64,000 nucleotides of DNA from Hybos culiciformis. Taxonomy: Eukaryota > Arthropoda > Insecta > Diptera > Hybotidae. Under the pieces are notes generated by a model, which made no database searches, was not told the origin of the DNA, and was given only the letters and a program-made list of their open reading frames with translations. Every line of letters starts with the position of its first letter. The stretch's first letter is position 1. The position numbers and the translations under genes were made by a program. The stretch spans positions 57,059,834 to 57,123,833 of the forward strand of contig OZ023273.1 of assembly GCA_964007475.1 (NCBI GenBank), given 5' to 3'. Shown here one piece after another: positions 12,601 through 25,945 of the stretch.

Positions 12601-14128
12601 GTGAATAAATTTTTTTTCATTTATTTTCCTTTTATTCAAACTCATTTTTAGTCTAATTGGCTGGGAATTAAAAATGAAATTTCCATTTTTACAGAAAAAA
12701 AAGCAAAAAAAAAAAAAAAGTCTTTAAAAAAGGTAAAAGCTGTTGGAAATAATAACATTGTCTTTTTGGTGAATTAATTTATTAAACGTAAAGAATATCC
12801 CAAAAGGGAAAAGAGGATATAATTATTTTGTCCCAAAAAAAAAAAAAACTTTTTCCCATTTTTTTTTTTTTATTTTTATTTTTTATTTTTTTAAATGAAT
12901 TTTGATACTTTTTTTGCGGGTGAATAATTCATTTTGGATGTCATTTTTGTGGATTGTAAAAATGAGCTCTAAAGTGTATTGTCTGAATTTAAATTGACTA
13001 ATTTTGTGCTACTTGAATTTTTTTTTTTTATCTCTTAATAGCTTAAGTTGAATATCACAATATAATACACTACGCTTGACTATATTTATATATTTATGAC
13101 CGTACATTAAATTTATTTATAGATTTATTATATAGATATAATAATTTATGTAATTAAGAAATTAGAAAATAAAATCAATTTTATACCTTTAATTACATTT
13201 AATGTGTTTATAAGTAAAATTTTGTCGGTTGAGAATCTAATAATTATATATAAAATAAAAAATAAAGCAATTAACGAAATTTTCAGTAAAGAATAATAAT
13301 AATGATAATAATAATAATAATAATGGTAATCAATTCTTTTACAATAATTTTTATTATAAAGATAAAATTATCTTTAAATAACATTTTTCAAAAAAAAAAA
13401 AAAATGTCTCGCTGCTTTTAATATAAATTAATGAAAATTGCATGATAATTAACTTTTATATGTTAAAAAGGAACTTTTAAAATCCGCGCGCCGCTGCAAA
13501 ATTATCCACTAAGTATATGTATATATATAGATATTTAACTTGACCGTCGTATACATAATAAATTGAAAATAATGAGGATAATAAAATTTCATTTTATTTT
13601 GGCGACTCATAATTTCAAATTCTCAACTTTTAAATATTTTTGCTGAATAAACTTTTAAGGAAGCTTTATTTTATAGAAATGCTAAAATAGTTTCATCGAA
13701 ATGTAAAATTTATGTGTGTACCTACGTAACTTTTGAAAGCTTAAATTACACTAAAAATAGATTATTTATTATTATTAGATTATTTTTTTTTTAGTAAATA
13801 CCTACGAAAACATTATGTATGTGTATAAATATCTTAATTAATGATTAACTGTTATAAATAATTAAATCGTAATTAAATTCTAACAGCATAGAAATTCTGT
13901 TGTTTCTGTTATCGCACAGTAGCAGATCGATATTTTTCGCAATGAAATTATATTTCTTTTGCCATCCGGCTTTTTAAATACGTTTCTATTTGTAAACGAT
14001 GCTAGAGATATGATAAAGCTTTTGTCGACATTTCTTTAGTAGAACCTCTACAATTTACTAAAATGAACACCATTGCTCATTTAAATTATTCACATTATTC
14101 AAATTACGGAAATGACCGAACATGATGA
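9690..14128. other. AT-rich stretch without a supported gene
   Basis: Frames at 9906-10139 and 11090-11305 have no recognisable domain and AT-driven composition. Sequence at 11930-12480 is of higher complexity and contains 'gggcgctatgacgccgcacc' and 'tatggcgttatatacc', but I cannot assign it to an element or gene. A small GC-rich patch (ccgcgcgccgctgc) lies near 13483. A (AAT)n tract lies near 13288-13326. Confidence 0.5.
13288..13326. repeat. (AAT)n microsatellite
   Basis: A run of aat units with one 'gat' interruption. Confidence 0.85.
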
Positions 14129-14300
14129 TGGCTTTTTAGAAGAAAACATGTTGCTCATTTTCACTTAAATGGTTATGCTAAGAAGCAAAATTGTCGAATT
14201 TGGGCTTCAGAAAAGCCAAGAATGTTTATTGAAGACAGAATGGGGCAACATGTCACAAAAGTTGTGAAACAATTAATTTGTCGAGTTATTCTTTTAGAAT
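14129..14300 (+). pseudogene. mariner-type transposase fragment (decayed)
   Basis: From 14156 one frame reads HFHLNGYAKKQNCRIWASEK, which matches the well-known '(A/S)HFHLNGYVNKQNCRIW' block of mariner-like transposases found in many insects. From 14236 another frame reads QNGATCHKSCETINL, matching the later 'QDGATCHTA.ETI' block that holds the second catalytic Asp; here the D is replaced by N. The two blocks are in different frames and much closer together than in an intact protein, where about 60 residues separate them, so there is an internal deletion plus a frameshift. A stop lies just upstream of the first block. Terminal inverted repeats were not found. This is a dead remnant of a much longer (about 340-residue) protein. 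Confidence 0.8.
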
Positions 14301-17300
14301 TTAGGATTATTTTTTGATTTTGTTTCGTGGAAATAATTATTGAACTAGATTGAAATTATATACTCAAAATATACGTAATAAAAAACTGTAGCAACCTTAG
14401 AAAATGGCATTGATCTAATAATTATTTTACGAACAATTTCGAAAATCAGAATTAATAAAAATCGTTGACTATTTTGAGCCTTCTTCTTTGATTACGTCAA
14501 ACGTTATAGAAGTTATAATTTTTTGTTCGATAGAAAAATGCTACGCTGAATCCTTCGTATAGTAAAATTGTTTTCAAGAGAGCTCCTTATGGCAGTCTCA
14601 TTAATTTTTACTTGGTTTTTGTTTTAAGAATATGAACCACAAAATTATAATCAAACTATGTTTTAGTTTACCTTTCGAAACGATGATATTAATTAAAAAA
14701 TATTTTTTAACTTAAGGAATTATATACACGTTTATAAATTATTTACTGAAAATTCAAAAATAATATTAATGTTTGCTCTGTAAATTTAATTACAAAAAAA
14801 AAAAAATTAAACCTTTTTCCACAGATTTCTTCTTATTATTTTTTTTTTTTTTTTTGTTTTACTAAAATGAAAATTTCTATTTTAACTAGGTTATTATGTC
14901 TCTTTCATTCAAAATTAAAAAGTTTTCTTTGTGAAATTTTTATGCTAAGTGTGGATTTTTTTTTGTTTCCAAGATAGAGAATCAGTTAAAACATTTAAAT
15001 TAAAAATTAAAATCAAAGCCTTTAAGCGTAATGAATTGTTTTAAAAGTTTGTGACAAAAAAAAGTATAGGTAGGTATCACTATTTTTTTTTTTAAATATA
15101 CTATATCTACATAGATATTTACTTTCCTTGTAGCACGTGAATTCAAAAGAGGAAAGTCATTATTTTTTTTTTCTTAATCAAATATTCACCTTGTTATTTC
15201 AAACTTCCTGTGAAAATTTCTGTAGGTCAAAAAATGTATAAAAAAGATATAACAAGAAAAAAAAAATTATAATTATGCGAATAATGGGTTCGAATAAGTT
15301 CTATAAGATAAAAAAATATTTTAAATATTTTTCAGTTAGATTTCTATGTTTTTAAACAGGGAATGGCAAAAAATTATCTCGAATTGATAAAGAATAACCA
15401 ATACTGGTTTTAACGAATACGCCTCCCGCTGCCAGAAATATTTATCTGAAATAATTAGAAATTTTTAGTTTACAATGATGCATATAAGATAGTTAAATGA
15501 ATAAAATTTTCCAACTAAACCATGTATAATAATAATTGAAGAATTTCGCTTCGATGAAGAGTTTGATAAAGGTATCACAATATATAAGTGTTGTTCCTAC
15601 GTTTCATCGGTTTACATTTTGCAATTAGAGATACAATTTTAAAATAAAATTGTAAACGTCAATATGCGAAATGACATACAATATTCAGGGATAAAAGTAA
15701 CTTAAAATTACTTTGAAAAGAAAATGAAATTCATTTATTTATAAGAACTTCGTAATTTCACAAAAATATTTATATATAATTTGTCTCTTTATTTAATGTG
15801 GGAAAACTAGAACAGTTATTACCTTAATCTTGGATATCTACCTAATATGGAAATTATCCCTTTTGACTCAAAATATTAATTATCTTAGATCTGATGCAAT
15901 CTACATTAAAATTAATATGTATGAAATTCTTACATGAGATATACATATGCATGCATATATTTATGAGACACTTCCATAATATCATACACACAACAAAGTT
16001 TTCTGTAGAATTATTAATTTATACACTTTCTTAATTTAATTTGAATCTGCTATTGACATATTGGATTTTCAATTCAGGTTAAAGAATTTAAAGTGTACAT
16101 AACTGCATTACACTACATTTACATTGCAAGAGTTTTTCTTAAAGTAATTCATACTGCCTTAAAGTTACGATTAAATTTATCTTATTTTATTTATAGAATA
16201 ATCATAATACTATATAAAGAAAAATATTCAATAAAATTTTTTTAGTCTCAAATATTTCTATGCACACACTACTAATTTCTATCCTTTAAAACTCACCCAG
16301 GGAAGCAAATGAGGAAAACTTAACATTAAAAAAAGTAAGACGAAGCTGATGTTGGCTTACATGCATTGATAAACTTAGTGATGGGAAAAAGGAGATTGTT
16401 TTTCTTAAAACAATGAGTAATGGTTCATTGGAATTTCTTCTTCTTTTGGACATTTTTTAGAACAGAATGTATTTGTACCATACATGGGGCAAATAAGTTA
16501 TTAAACTAGTTCGAAACAATTGAAAAAAATTGGCCACTTCTTTTAGACAAGAAATTAAACAAGAAATTATAGTTCTTTACTATCCACATGATATAATATA
16601 CAATTACTGAGTAATTACGTATGTCGTATATGTACATACAAACTAAAAATTATATCTAACAAAGGCTCAGGTGTGCATATCAAAATATATAGTATTTATT
16701 TGTTAAAAAAAAGACTTTTAAATGATATAATTCTTCATTTAAATATTTATGTAAATCTAAAATTGTTATTATTATTTATAACACTATATCAACGTATGTT
16801 TTATTTATTACTATATTATAAGGTATTTTCGTACTTTATCTGTTTATTTATGATAATTTGGAAATTTATAAACATTATATTACATTCATAGATATAAACA
16901 TGATTGAAATAAATTAAAAATATACTAATAATGAAACTAAATAAAAAAAATAGCTATACTTTCAATTTTACTTATTGTGCATAAAAACAGTAAATATAAC
17001 ATTGCGCACGTTTATTATTGACTTAACTCAAGAAAGTAAAAATGAAAACAGTTTCACTAACCGTTCGAAAAAATAAATTATGTAATTTTTACTACAGGTA
17101 TTTTTAATTTGAGTTATGACAGTTTACTGACTCAAGATTTCAAAACAACAAAGAACGATGTAATACTATGTAATATAAGGTTTATTCCTCTTTTGCATGA
17201 AAACGCCGGAAAATTTTGTTTTCCTAAAATATAGAATTATGATTTTCGTGTATAGGTATAAAAGGCTGTCCATGTATGTACTTATAATGTGAAAATAGGT

Positions 17301-20300
17301 TTATGGTCGTAAATGGTTTAAAAAATACTTATCTGATGATAAAACTAAATATATTTTCAAATAAAAATTTATTTTTATTATTGGATTTCCTTATTGAAAA
17401 CTCCCTCTTTTGTATACTTTTGTAACACACTTGAATATTTTTGAATTCGAAAGTAGAAAAATACATAATGTTGGTTTCTTCTTTTTTTTCAACTATTTTG
17501 CATAAAAGCATCAAATATCATTATAATTTTTTTTTTTTTTTTTAAATAAATATTAAACATCATAATAAATCTTCATTCAAGTACGAGTATCAATTATTCT
17601 GCAAAAAAAAAAAAAATTCTATCTAAAATCGATAAATAAAAAACTTATACGCATTGAGTGAGGAAATCAATTTCAATTTCATATAAATTTTGAACCTGAA
17701 TCTTTTTTCCGCTGAAACATAATAATGTGCTTTCAAAAGATTTTATGTCGTTGAATAACAACAATATTGAAGCTTATTGAAATTCAATATTTCTTTGAAA
17801 AAATATAGTTTTGTTGCGTAGAGTTATATAAAGAGGTGTATCGGAATCAACACATTTTTATTTACACGTAAAAATATGAGGAAGGACTTATAATTATTGA
17901 AATGAACAAAAACTTTAGAACTGAATACAAAAATAAAGTTTGACATAAATTACATAACTTCTTACTTCTACTGGCACTGGCCCCAACTAGACCAGCAACC
18001 ATTTTTTGTTTAATAAAATAATAACAATATACATTGTATCAATGAAGTAAGTTAAATAAATTAATAAGTAAGAGTTGGATTTATTAAACATAAATAAATA
18101 TGTATGCTATAAATACCAATTAACTTATTCCCAATAGGTATGCATAATTAAGTTTCCGAGAATTTCACGTATAAAACGAAGTGAAATCTACACTACTTAT
18201 CTATTGTTAAGATATTTTAAATTATATATCTAACCTGGCTTGCCAAAAGATGTAGGTAACATTTACAAGTTTTGCATACATTTTTTTTATAGTTCATGTT
18301 ATTTAAAAAAACTTAATTTTGAAACTATAAAAAGTAATCAAACCGTGATTTCGAATCTATATCGCGCTTCATACTACATTGCTTTTCATACCCATTCTAT
18401 TTTTGATTTTATTTTTCATTTTCAAAGTATCAACATTTTGAATTCATGTATTTTATTTTTGAGCACAAAAATATATACAATGTACATGTACATTCTATAC
18501 ATGAGATGTGTACGCGTACATATGTACATATAATGTCATGTAGCTCCATATTTTATGTGCAGAATTCTATTGTAAAGTATAACTACAATTTTTATATGAC
18601 ATTATGTAATAATCATGCAAAATTTGAACACAATTTAATTAAAATATATGCTTTCCTATCAATATTTGAGTTGAAATATGTAGATTGAAAATTCGTATTA
18701 AACTATAAAATATTTATGAAATATGTATGGTATCTACAGCTATTATTTTTATTTAATTAAAATATATTTTACTAATATTCTTTTAAGAAAATTATTTAGA
18801 AACTTAAAATCAATTGAATGTTCTTATTATGCAATTATAAATTTGGGGTTAAATTTGAGAATATATAAAATATATTCGCTCTGATTTTTAATAAAATACA
18901 TAAAAAGGTAGATTTTATTGTTTACAAAATAACTTTCTTAATATTTTTATGAAGTTATCAAAACTAGGCTGAAAGAAAAGCATCTTTTTCAAAAAAAAAG
19001 AATTTTCATCGTAATAAATTATGTTTTGTTAGTAAAAAAACAAAACACATTTCTTTTTAAACATTATATGTGTAGTGTTTGGAAAAAGCTGTGACAGCAT
19101 ATAAGAAATTGTTTATTATAAATGTTTTGAAAAAAAAAGGTGTGTGAAACATGAATTTGTACATGTTTGTAAAAATACATAATGTTTAATACATGCGTGT
19201 ATAAAATTATAGAAAACTGTAGCAATTGATCAATGTATATAGTATGCATGCGTTACATATTTTTGATAAATTTTTTTGGAACAGAAATACATAAAATTCT
19301 GTTCTAACAAACCTACTTTTTCGGTTTAGGCTAAATAACAATTAATTTAATTTAATTTTTACACAATTTTGTGTTATGTATTATGTTAGGGTCCATTTGC
19401 AGGTCCATTTTTAACAGGAATTTTAGTTCAAAAATATTTTCTTTGATAAAATAACATAAATGTAATTACTTTTATTTACTTATGATAAAAATTTAGCGAC
19501 GATAAATTTTATTTGAAGTCTGTTCCATTACCAATTACCACATTGGAAAAAGACTAATTTATTTTTTTTTATTAACTTTATTTTTTTTTATTAAATTAAA
19601 AAATTTTTTTTGTTCTTTGGAGAAATTGTATGTTTTAAATATATAGGCAATATAGCCCTTTGTATTTTTTGTACAAATGTACAAATGCAAATTAAAGTAA
19701 AATAAAAATGTAAATCAATAAGAAGTTCCATTATATTTAAGCCAATTTAATTTTTTTTTCTATTTTTCAAGGAATTTTTATTCTGAGTCCACATGTGCTA
19801 AATTACCGTTAGGTGATGACCTCTGACCTCATCCATAAATCTGACGCCCATCATTCTAAAGAATCCCCTTAAAAAACGATTAAAAATCAACCCACTCACT
19901 CCAGCTTTAGTTTATAATTAATTTTTTTTTTATATGTTTAATGCATGTTCATCAAACATATAAATAATCCTTAACTATGCAATAATAAATTTTAATATAA
20001 TGATTCTGTTTTTTTGGTATAATTATCAAACATAAATTTCTTTAAAAACATCTTATGTAATATGTTTTTCACTTTGATTTTGTACCTTAATTATCTAAAT
20101 TGATTTTGATTCTATTCTTTTTAAAACATAAAATTATTGTGTAACCCCCGATTTAATTAAATAAAATGTTATGGCAATATAAGTCAAGAGTATATATAAT
20201 ACTAAATATAAATTTTTTGACAAATTTATTTTAATGTAAAGTAAATGTGTTTATTTATTCATCCCATCAAGACAATTTGTTCAAAATTTTTAATTAATTA

Positions 20301-21603
20301 TTGAGTACTTTTTCATTTCAAAAGAAAATTCATTTTCGCGTTTTTATAATTAAAAACTTACCAATGAATCTTTTATTACAACATCTGAAATGATGAAAAG
20401 AAATTAATGTTAATTATTGCTTTTTAAATTAAGTATAAAAAATATATATTTTAAAATAAAAGAAGGATTACTTCAACATCATTAATACTGCGAAATAATA
20501 GCGTTCTTGTATAATGTATATAAAATTGCGTATTCTTGTGTATATTAATAAAAAATAATAATATAATATAAAAATAGAACAAGAAAGTTTTAACAATGTC
20601 TCTATAAGTCATTTAAGTATAAAAACTTTTTTTTATGGAAATAAGAGTACACAAAAAATTTATTTCGAAGTTTATGGGTGCATTCCATATAATTTTATTT
20701 AAATAAAAAATATTAAAACATTTTTTTTTTTCATTTATTTCTTACAACATTATACAACATTATTATAAAGAAAATGCCTTAATGGACTTGGTAGTAGTAT
20801 CAAGTTTAGCCTTAAATACTGAAACAGCTTAATATTTCAATAAGAAGAAACCTATTTATCCTTTTTTGGTTTATAAATGGTTTATATTAATTTCGTTGTG
20901 TTGATTTCTCCAAATTTAAGAAGTGAAAATTGACCTACTTCATTATAGCAAAATTTTAACATTTTGTAATCTTTAATAAGTTCTGGTCGCAATTACTTTT
21001 TTTTTTGAAAACAAAGTATAAAATTACTGCGAATCTCGGTGGGAACCAATAACACGTTGGAACCACAATATAGATATATATACCTTTATATATATATACA
21101 TTATTTTTATATAAGTAGTCAAATATTTTTTCATACAAATAATTCACCAAAAGTCGTAAAAAAAAGTAAAACTTTCTTTCTAAGTTCAATCACAACTCTG
21201 CTATTTCTTTTTAATTCTTTAATTAAAAAACTATCAATCAACAGCTCAATTCAATAAAAGTTTTTAATTTGTATGTATTCGTTTTAATGATGAGTTTTTT
21301 TTTCTTGAAGTTAGAAAAATTTATTTAGTTAGAAAAATTTATTTTTCTTTCTCATGAAGACAGTTTTTCAGAATTTAGATTATATAAGTTTTTACGTGGA
21401 TAAATATATTTTTGTATGTAATGTATAGGTAATAATTATGTAATATTTAAATATAAAAATATAATATAAATTTTCTATAATATACATAAGTCGATGTGGC
21501 TAATAAAATTAGTTATATCCCACATACACCATATGTCCTATACACTCAAATCCGAAATATGTTGCGATCTTTACTTCCAATCAATGAACTTATATTAAAG
21601 GAA
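14301..21603. other. AT-rich stretch without a supported gene
   Basis: Open frames at 16673-16891, 17329-17514, 18240-18533, 18446-18688, 19064-19249, 20956-21189 and 21039-21257 are short, have no recognisable domain and share the composition of the flanks. Higher-complexity sequence near 19790-19910 (around 'tgatgacctctgacctcatc') is unassigned. Confidence 0.5.
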
Positions 21604-21852
21604 GAGTAAATTATTGCTGAAAATGAAGCTTTTTCATTTTTTCAAAGTACCGTATTTGCCTATTTCAATTGTAAAAAAAGAAACAAAAAAAAAAGAAAAA
21701 TTTATAAAAATTTTTTTCTTCTTTTTATGAATTTTTCTTTTTTTTTTTTTTGTTCCTTTTTTGACAATTGAAATAGGCAAATACGGTATTTTGAAAAAAA
21801 TAAACAAGCTTCATGGGCTCTCGTAGTAAAATACATAATTTACTGTTCCCAA
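21604..21852. mobile_element. small fold-back element
   Basis: The inner arms are nearly perfect: 'taccgtatttgcctatttca' starts near 21649 and its complement ends near 21789. They are separated by A- and T-rich tracts that are themselves complementary. The outer arms are weaker ('gtaaattat' and 'ataatttac', 'gaagctt' and 'aagcttc'). The exact ends and target duplication are not resolved. Confidence 0.6.
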
Positions 21853-21874
21853 CCCATGCAGATAATAGATTTTA

Positions 21875-23018
21875 GGCGTTCCCACAAATCTGTCAAAATA
21901 AAAAAAAAAATAAATCATCTTAATGTTGCGTTTACATCACAATTCTAGAATACGTTTTTTATTTAAAATTCTCGTTTACATTCAGAGTAATATTTCTTTC
22001 TAATATTAAATTTTTGAATGATTAAGTAATAAAGACTTTCAATTCACCTAAATAAAACAGGGCTTTCATCCATTTTTTGTGTCACAGCGCTATTGTTAAT
22101 GCAGCATTGAACGCAACAGAATCTCATTTTTAAATTATGTTTTGTTTACTATTTGTGTAAACGTTCCTTAAAAATTTTATTAATTTTTATACTCGTTTAG
22201 GCGGAAAAAGAAGATTGTTTTTTAGATTTGTTTTATTTATCATAACAAATGTACATTACTACATAAAAATTTAAAATATATTTAAAATATGTATATAATA
22301 ATATATAAAATGTAAGAACAAATTAAAATTACTTAAGTCGAGGGGCGCGATATTATGTTTTACAAAGAAAATTACTATTTTAGTTGTATACGGCTTTACA
22401 TTCACGTAAACAATAAAGATGATAAAATTATTATTGTTAAGCCAATAATTGTTTCAGGAGCTTGTTATCAGTATAATTTCTAATCAGTAAAATTTTCTAG
22501 AGAAGCACAAAAGCATTAAGGACAAAAATAAAAAAATTATTATTGCATCAAGATCCTATCGATATTACATTTTTAAATATTACAAAAAGTGACCTCTTTC
22601 TTATGTACGGGCGAATCGAAAAAATAAACAAACTTTTTTAATGATAAAAATTGGTATTTTTTTCAATTAAAATTCTATTTTTGAATTTAATATAGAAATT
22701 TACGTAGCCATATAAGTCCCAACATTTAAAATAATTCAATATATTTCTTTTATTAAATTTTTGCCGAAGATTTTTTAAATTTCAAGAAGATATTAAGCTT
22801 TAAAGTTTCACTTTTTATCCTAACTTCAAAACGTTTTTTTATCGATAAATGAGGAAAATACAAAGTCAACTTAATAAAATTAAAAAAATTATTAAATTTT
22901 AAATAAATTTAATTGAAAGTTTTAGGAAATTAGAGGTTTTTTAACCTTAAATTTTCCAATTTAAAAAATGCTTCTGTCGGCACTTTTTTTCTTAGTTTGA
23001 CAGATTATAGGGAACGCA
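21875..23018. mobile_element. candidate TIR element, GCGTTCCC ends, TA flanks
   Basis: The left end 'ggcgttcccacaaatctgtc' at 21875 is matched by the complement of 'gacagattatagggaacgca' ending at 23018, about 19 of 23 positions. TA lies on both outer sides (21873-21874 and 23019-23020). No transposase is recognisable in the 1.1 kb between, which is mostly AT-rich. It is assigned as a non-autonomous Tc1/mariner-type element on the end structure alone. Confidence 0.5.
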
Positions 23019-23188
23019 TATTTTTTTGTTTTTCCATACAAATTTTTTTTTATCGCACTTCCATATATCTTATTCTTCCGAGACTGTTCCTTATATATAA
23101 GTTCATTGCTTCCAGTGCAATAAATTCATCACAATAAAACAAATAACCTATATGTCAAAACATGGAAAATTAAAGTATATAACTATTT

Positions 23189-24168
23189 GGTGGGGGCTCT
23201 TCAGCCGGACAATTCTTGGTAATTGATGTCACAATTATTCAGCATTTAGTGCTTAATTTGTGCCTATTAGTGTCATAAAAACTAGAATTTTTGCTCGCTT
23301 AGTTTTTGAGAAACTTTGATTGTTAAATTTCGAACATGGGTCAAAGTAATATCTCTGGCCGGATTCGAATTTCCAAAAAAATAAAGACGCTGTTATTTAG
23401 TGCTTAATTTGTGACTATTTGTGCTACAAAAACTAGAATTTGTGCTCTTCAAAATTATGTGAAAACAATTTTATTTAGATTAGGCCAAAATTCCAAAATT
23501 TGAACCGAATTTTTTTTCGTCGAATTTAGAAAAAGCGAAAATGCCACCATTTAGTGCTTAATTTGGTGTTTGCGTTTATTGTACTTTGTGATGATTTGTT
23601 TTATCAAAAAAAAAAAAAAATATGCCGCGCCGAAAAAATTCTTAGTTCGAAAAATTTCAACTTCAGCTATCAGGATCAGGTGCGAGGCTGCGGGCATGCG
23701 AACATGTGGTTGGTCAGTGGAATTTACGGCGCGCGGCCCGCACCCCACCCTTCTAGTTCTGCGACACCCTTCACAAAGTACAGTAAACGCAAGCAAAATT
23801 AAACATTAAATGGTGGCATTTTAACTTTTTGTAAATTCGACGAAAAGAAATTCTGTTCAAATTTTTGAATTTTGGCCTAATCTAAAAAAATTTATTTCAC
23901 ATAATTTTGAAGAGCACAAATTCTAGTTTTTGTAGCAAAAATAGGCACAAATTAAGCACTAAATGATAGCATCATTATTTTTTCGAAATTCGAATCCGGC
24001 CAGAGAGACCCCTAGACCCATGTTCGAAATTCGAAAATCAAAATTTCTCAAAAACCAAGCGAGCACAAATTCTAGTTTTTGTGGCACTAATAATCACAAA
24101 TTAAGCACTAAATGCTCAATAATTGTGACATCAATTACCAAGAATTGTCCGGCTGAAGAGCCTCCACC
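23189..24168. mobile_element. 980-bp fold-back element with iterated arms and a GC-rich core
   Basis: The ends 'ggtgggggctcttcagccgg' and its complement with one mismatch bound two long complementary arms (about 23189-23580 and 23790-24168). Each arm holds repeated blocks beginning 'tttagtgcttaattt', in the left arm near 23245, 23396 and 23550, so the sub-repeat period is about 150-155 bp. The middle (about 23620-23780) is unpaired and strongly GC-rich for this window (gcgcgcggcccgc). The clustered open frames at 23551-23809 and 23963-24184 are this arm and core sequence, not genes. No clear target duplication was found. The plan resembles Foldback-type elements. Confidence 0.75.
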
Positions 24169-24261
24169 TAACAATTTATTATAAAAAAATGTACATATAT
24201 AAATTTAAAACGTCAAGAAATCAAATTTAATGAAAATAAATCTTTCGAATAATCAGCTATG

Positions 24262-24476
24262 CTATAATACTTTGCGATGTTGATTTCTACATTGCATTGA
24301 ATCCACTAGATTTTTGTAGTTTGGAATATAAGTGCCAAAACAACTTCTTAGGCTGGACTTCAAATGGTCGTCTGTAAATGTTGCTCGGTCGGTACTTTAA
24401 TTTTATAATTTTCATATATGAAAAAACAATCTCACATTAATAAGTTGAACTAAAAAATGCATGTAAATTTTCGAAG
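24262..24476 (-). pseudogene. hAT transposase C-terminal fragment (ZBED5/GTF2IRD2-like), decayed
   Basis: On the minus strand the sequence reads SSTY-stop-CEIVFSYMKIIKLKYR. After a one-base frame change it continues TFTDDHLKSSLRSCFGTYIP...LVDSMQC and ends at a stop (24262-24264). This matches the conserved hAT dimerisation tail seen in ZBED5/GTF2IRD2-type transposases ('STY.CE..FS.MK.IK.KYR..LTD.HL', then 'MQC' close to the end). One stop and one frameshift show it is dead. Just upstream on the same strand, at 24508-24519, lies a hAT terminus (caggggtgccca), so most of the element has been deleted internally. Confidence 0.8.
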
Positions 24477-24489
24477 CAGATGTACGAGT

Positions 24490-24519
24490 AGATCGCGATC
24501 GACCTTATGGGCACCCCTG
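24490..24519 (-). mobile_element. hAT terminus (CAGGGGTGCCCA) with a TCGATCGCGA subterminal palindrome
   Basis: Read on the minus strand it starts caggggtgccca, followed by 'ggtcgatcgcgatc', which leads directly into the transposase C-terminal fragment. The opposite terminus expected left of 24262 was not found. The 23189-24168 fold-back sits just there and may have disrupted it. Confidence 0.65.
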
Positions 24520-25945
24520 CTATATGCATTCAGAATAAAGTATAAACTATAAATATTAAATAATAAACTGTAAATAGTAAATTTGGCTTTAAATATAACT
24601 TTAACACATAACTGTCACTCTTTTGATGTTGCATTACATTAACAATTTTTTGTACAAATGTGAATGTTAAAATTATTTAAATAAAGTTAAATGAAAAAAA
24701 GCAGCTAAAGTTGATGAAAGTTATATTAAAAATCTGACGAAAAGAAGAAAAAGTTCCTACTTGGATCCATTCAGTCGAATCAATAATATTAATCTTTATT
24801 TGTATTTTAAAATACCTAAAACTCTATAAAATGAACAAACACATTCAGCTGAGTACCAAATATAAATTTTTTTGATTCGATAAAACCTGATAAAACCTTC
24901 TTTAGAATAAAATTTAAAATAAAAAAAAATTTAATTTATGTACATAGTTTACGTAACTACTTTCAGTTTCTTTATTTCTATTTTAAAATATTTTGGAAGA
25001 ATGATTTTTATAAAAACAATTATGGACACATCACTTTGATGTAATTCAGTGATGACGGTATGGTTATTTCTCTTTAAATTACTTCATTTGAAATTTTTTT
25101 TTTTTAAATTGAATGAAATTATAATATATTGTATTTGTTGAATAAAAAAAAACGTAAAAATAAATATAATACATATATAAACATTATTTATAAAACCCTT
25201 GTCATCTGCCAGTATACCAATGAAAAAACTTAAAATTTTAAGTTTATGTAAAAAACATTTAAAAACATGACAAAAAACAAAAGTTTATTAAAAACTGAAA
25301 AAGGGCCATTAACTTACTACAAAAGAAAAAAAATTATAAATTACATATATAGTTTGTTTCAACTTCACTAAATATTAAAATAACCTCTAGTCATAAGACG
25401 TATAAAATCAACAAAACAAATATCACAATTAAACTCCGTCCTCATACTCGACACTAAAAATAAAAAGTGAATCAGGACGCTAACTCGCTTTCGGATCCTA
25501 TTGTTTGGTTATTCTGGTATATCTGCATTATGATTTTTTTTTAAAGAATTTTGTTAAATGTTAAAATTAGTTTTATGAATGAAAATTCTCTAATAGTAAA
25601 TAGGGCGGATATAAGAAAAAAAAAAGAAACACAATAATTTGACTAAATGAAAATTTTGAGAAGGAAAAGATGAACGTGGACTAAGGTATTCGTCTTTATA
25701 ATTAGAATGGTATTCAAATTCTATAATTTAAGGACCTCTCCGATCATTTAAGTAAAATTATAAATGAAATAACTCAATTTATGTACAATGCAAAATCACT
25801 TATAATATACATAAGTGAATTTATAGTCTACAAAAACTTTAAAGCAAACTAAAACGAATTATTTTCTCTAGTTTAGAATTCTTTATCTCTTAGAAAAAAC
25901 AAACAATTTATGGTCATTTAATACAGCATGATGAAAATATCCTTA
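24520..25945. other. AT-rich stretch without a supported gene
   Basis: No open frame or repeat structure of note is visible. Confidence 0.5.

Noticed and set aside
18240..18688. Two overlapping plus-strand frames of 97 and 80 codons.
   Set aside because: AT-driven composition, different frames over the same DNA, and no recognisable domain.
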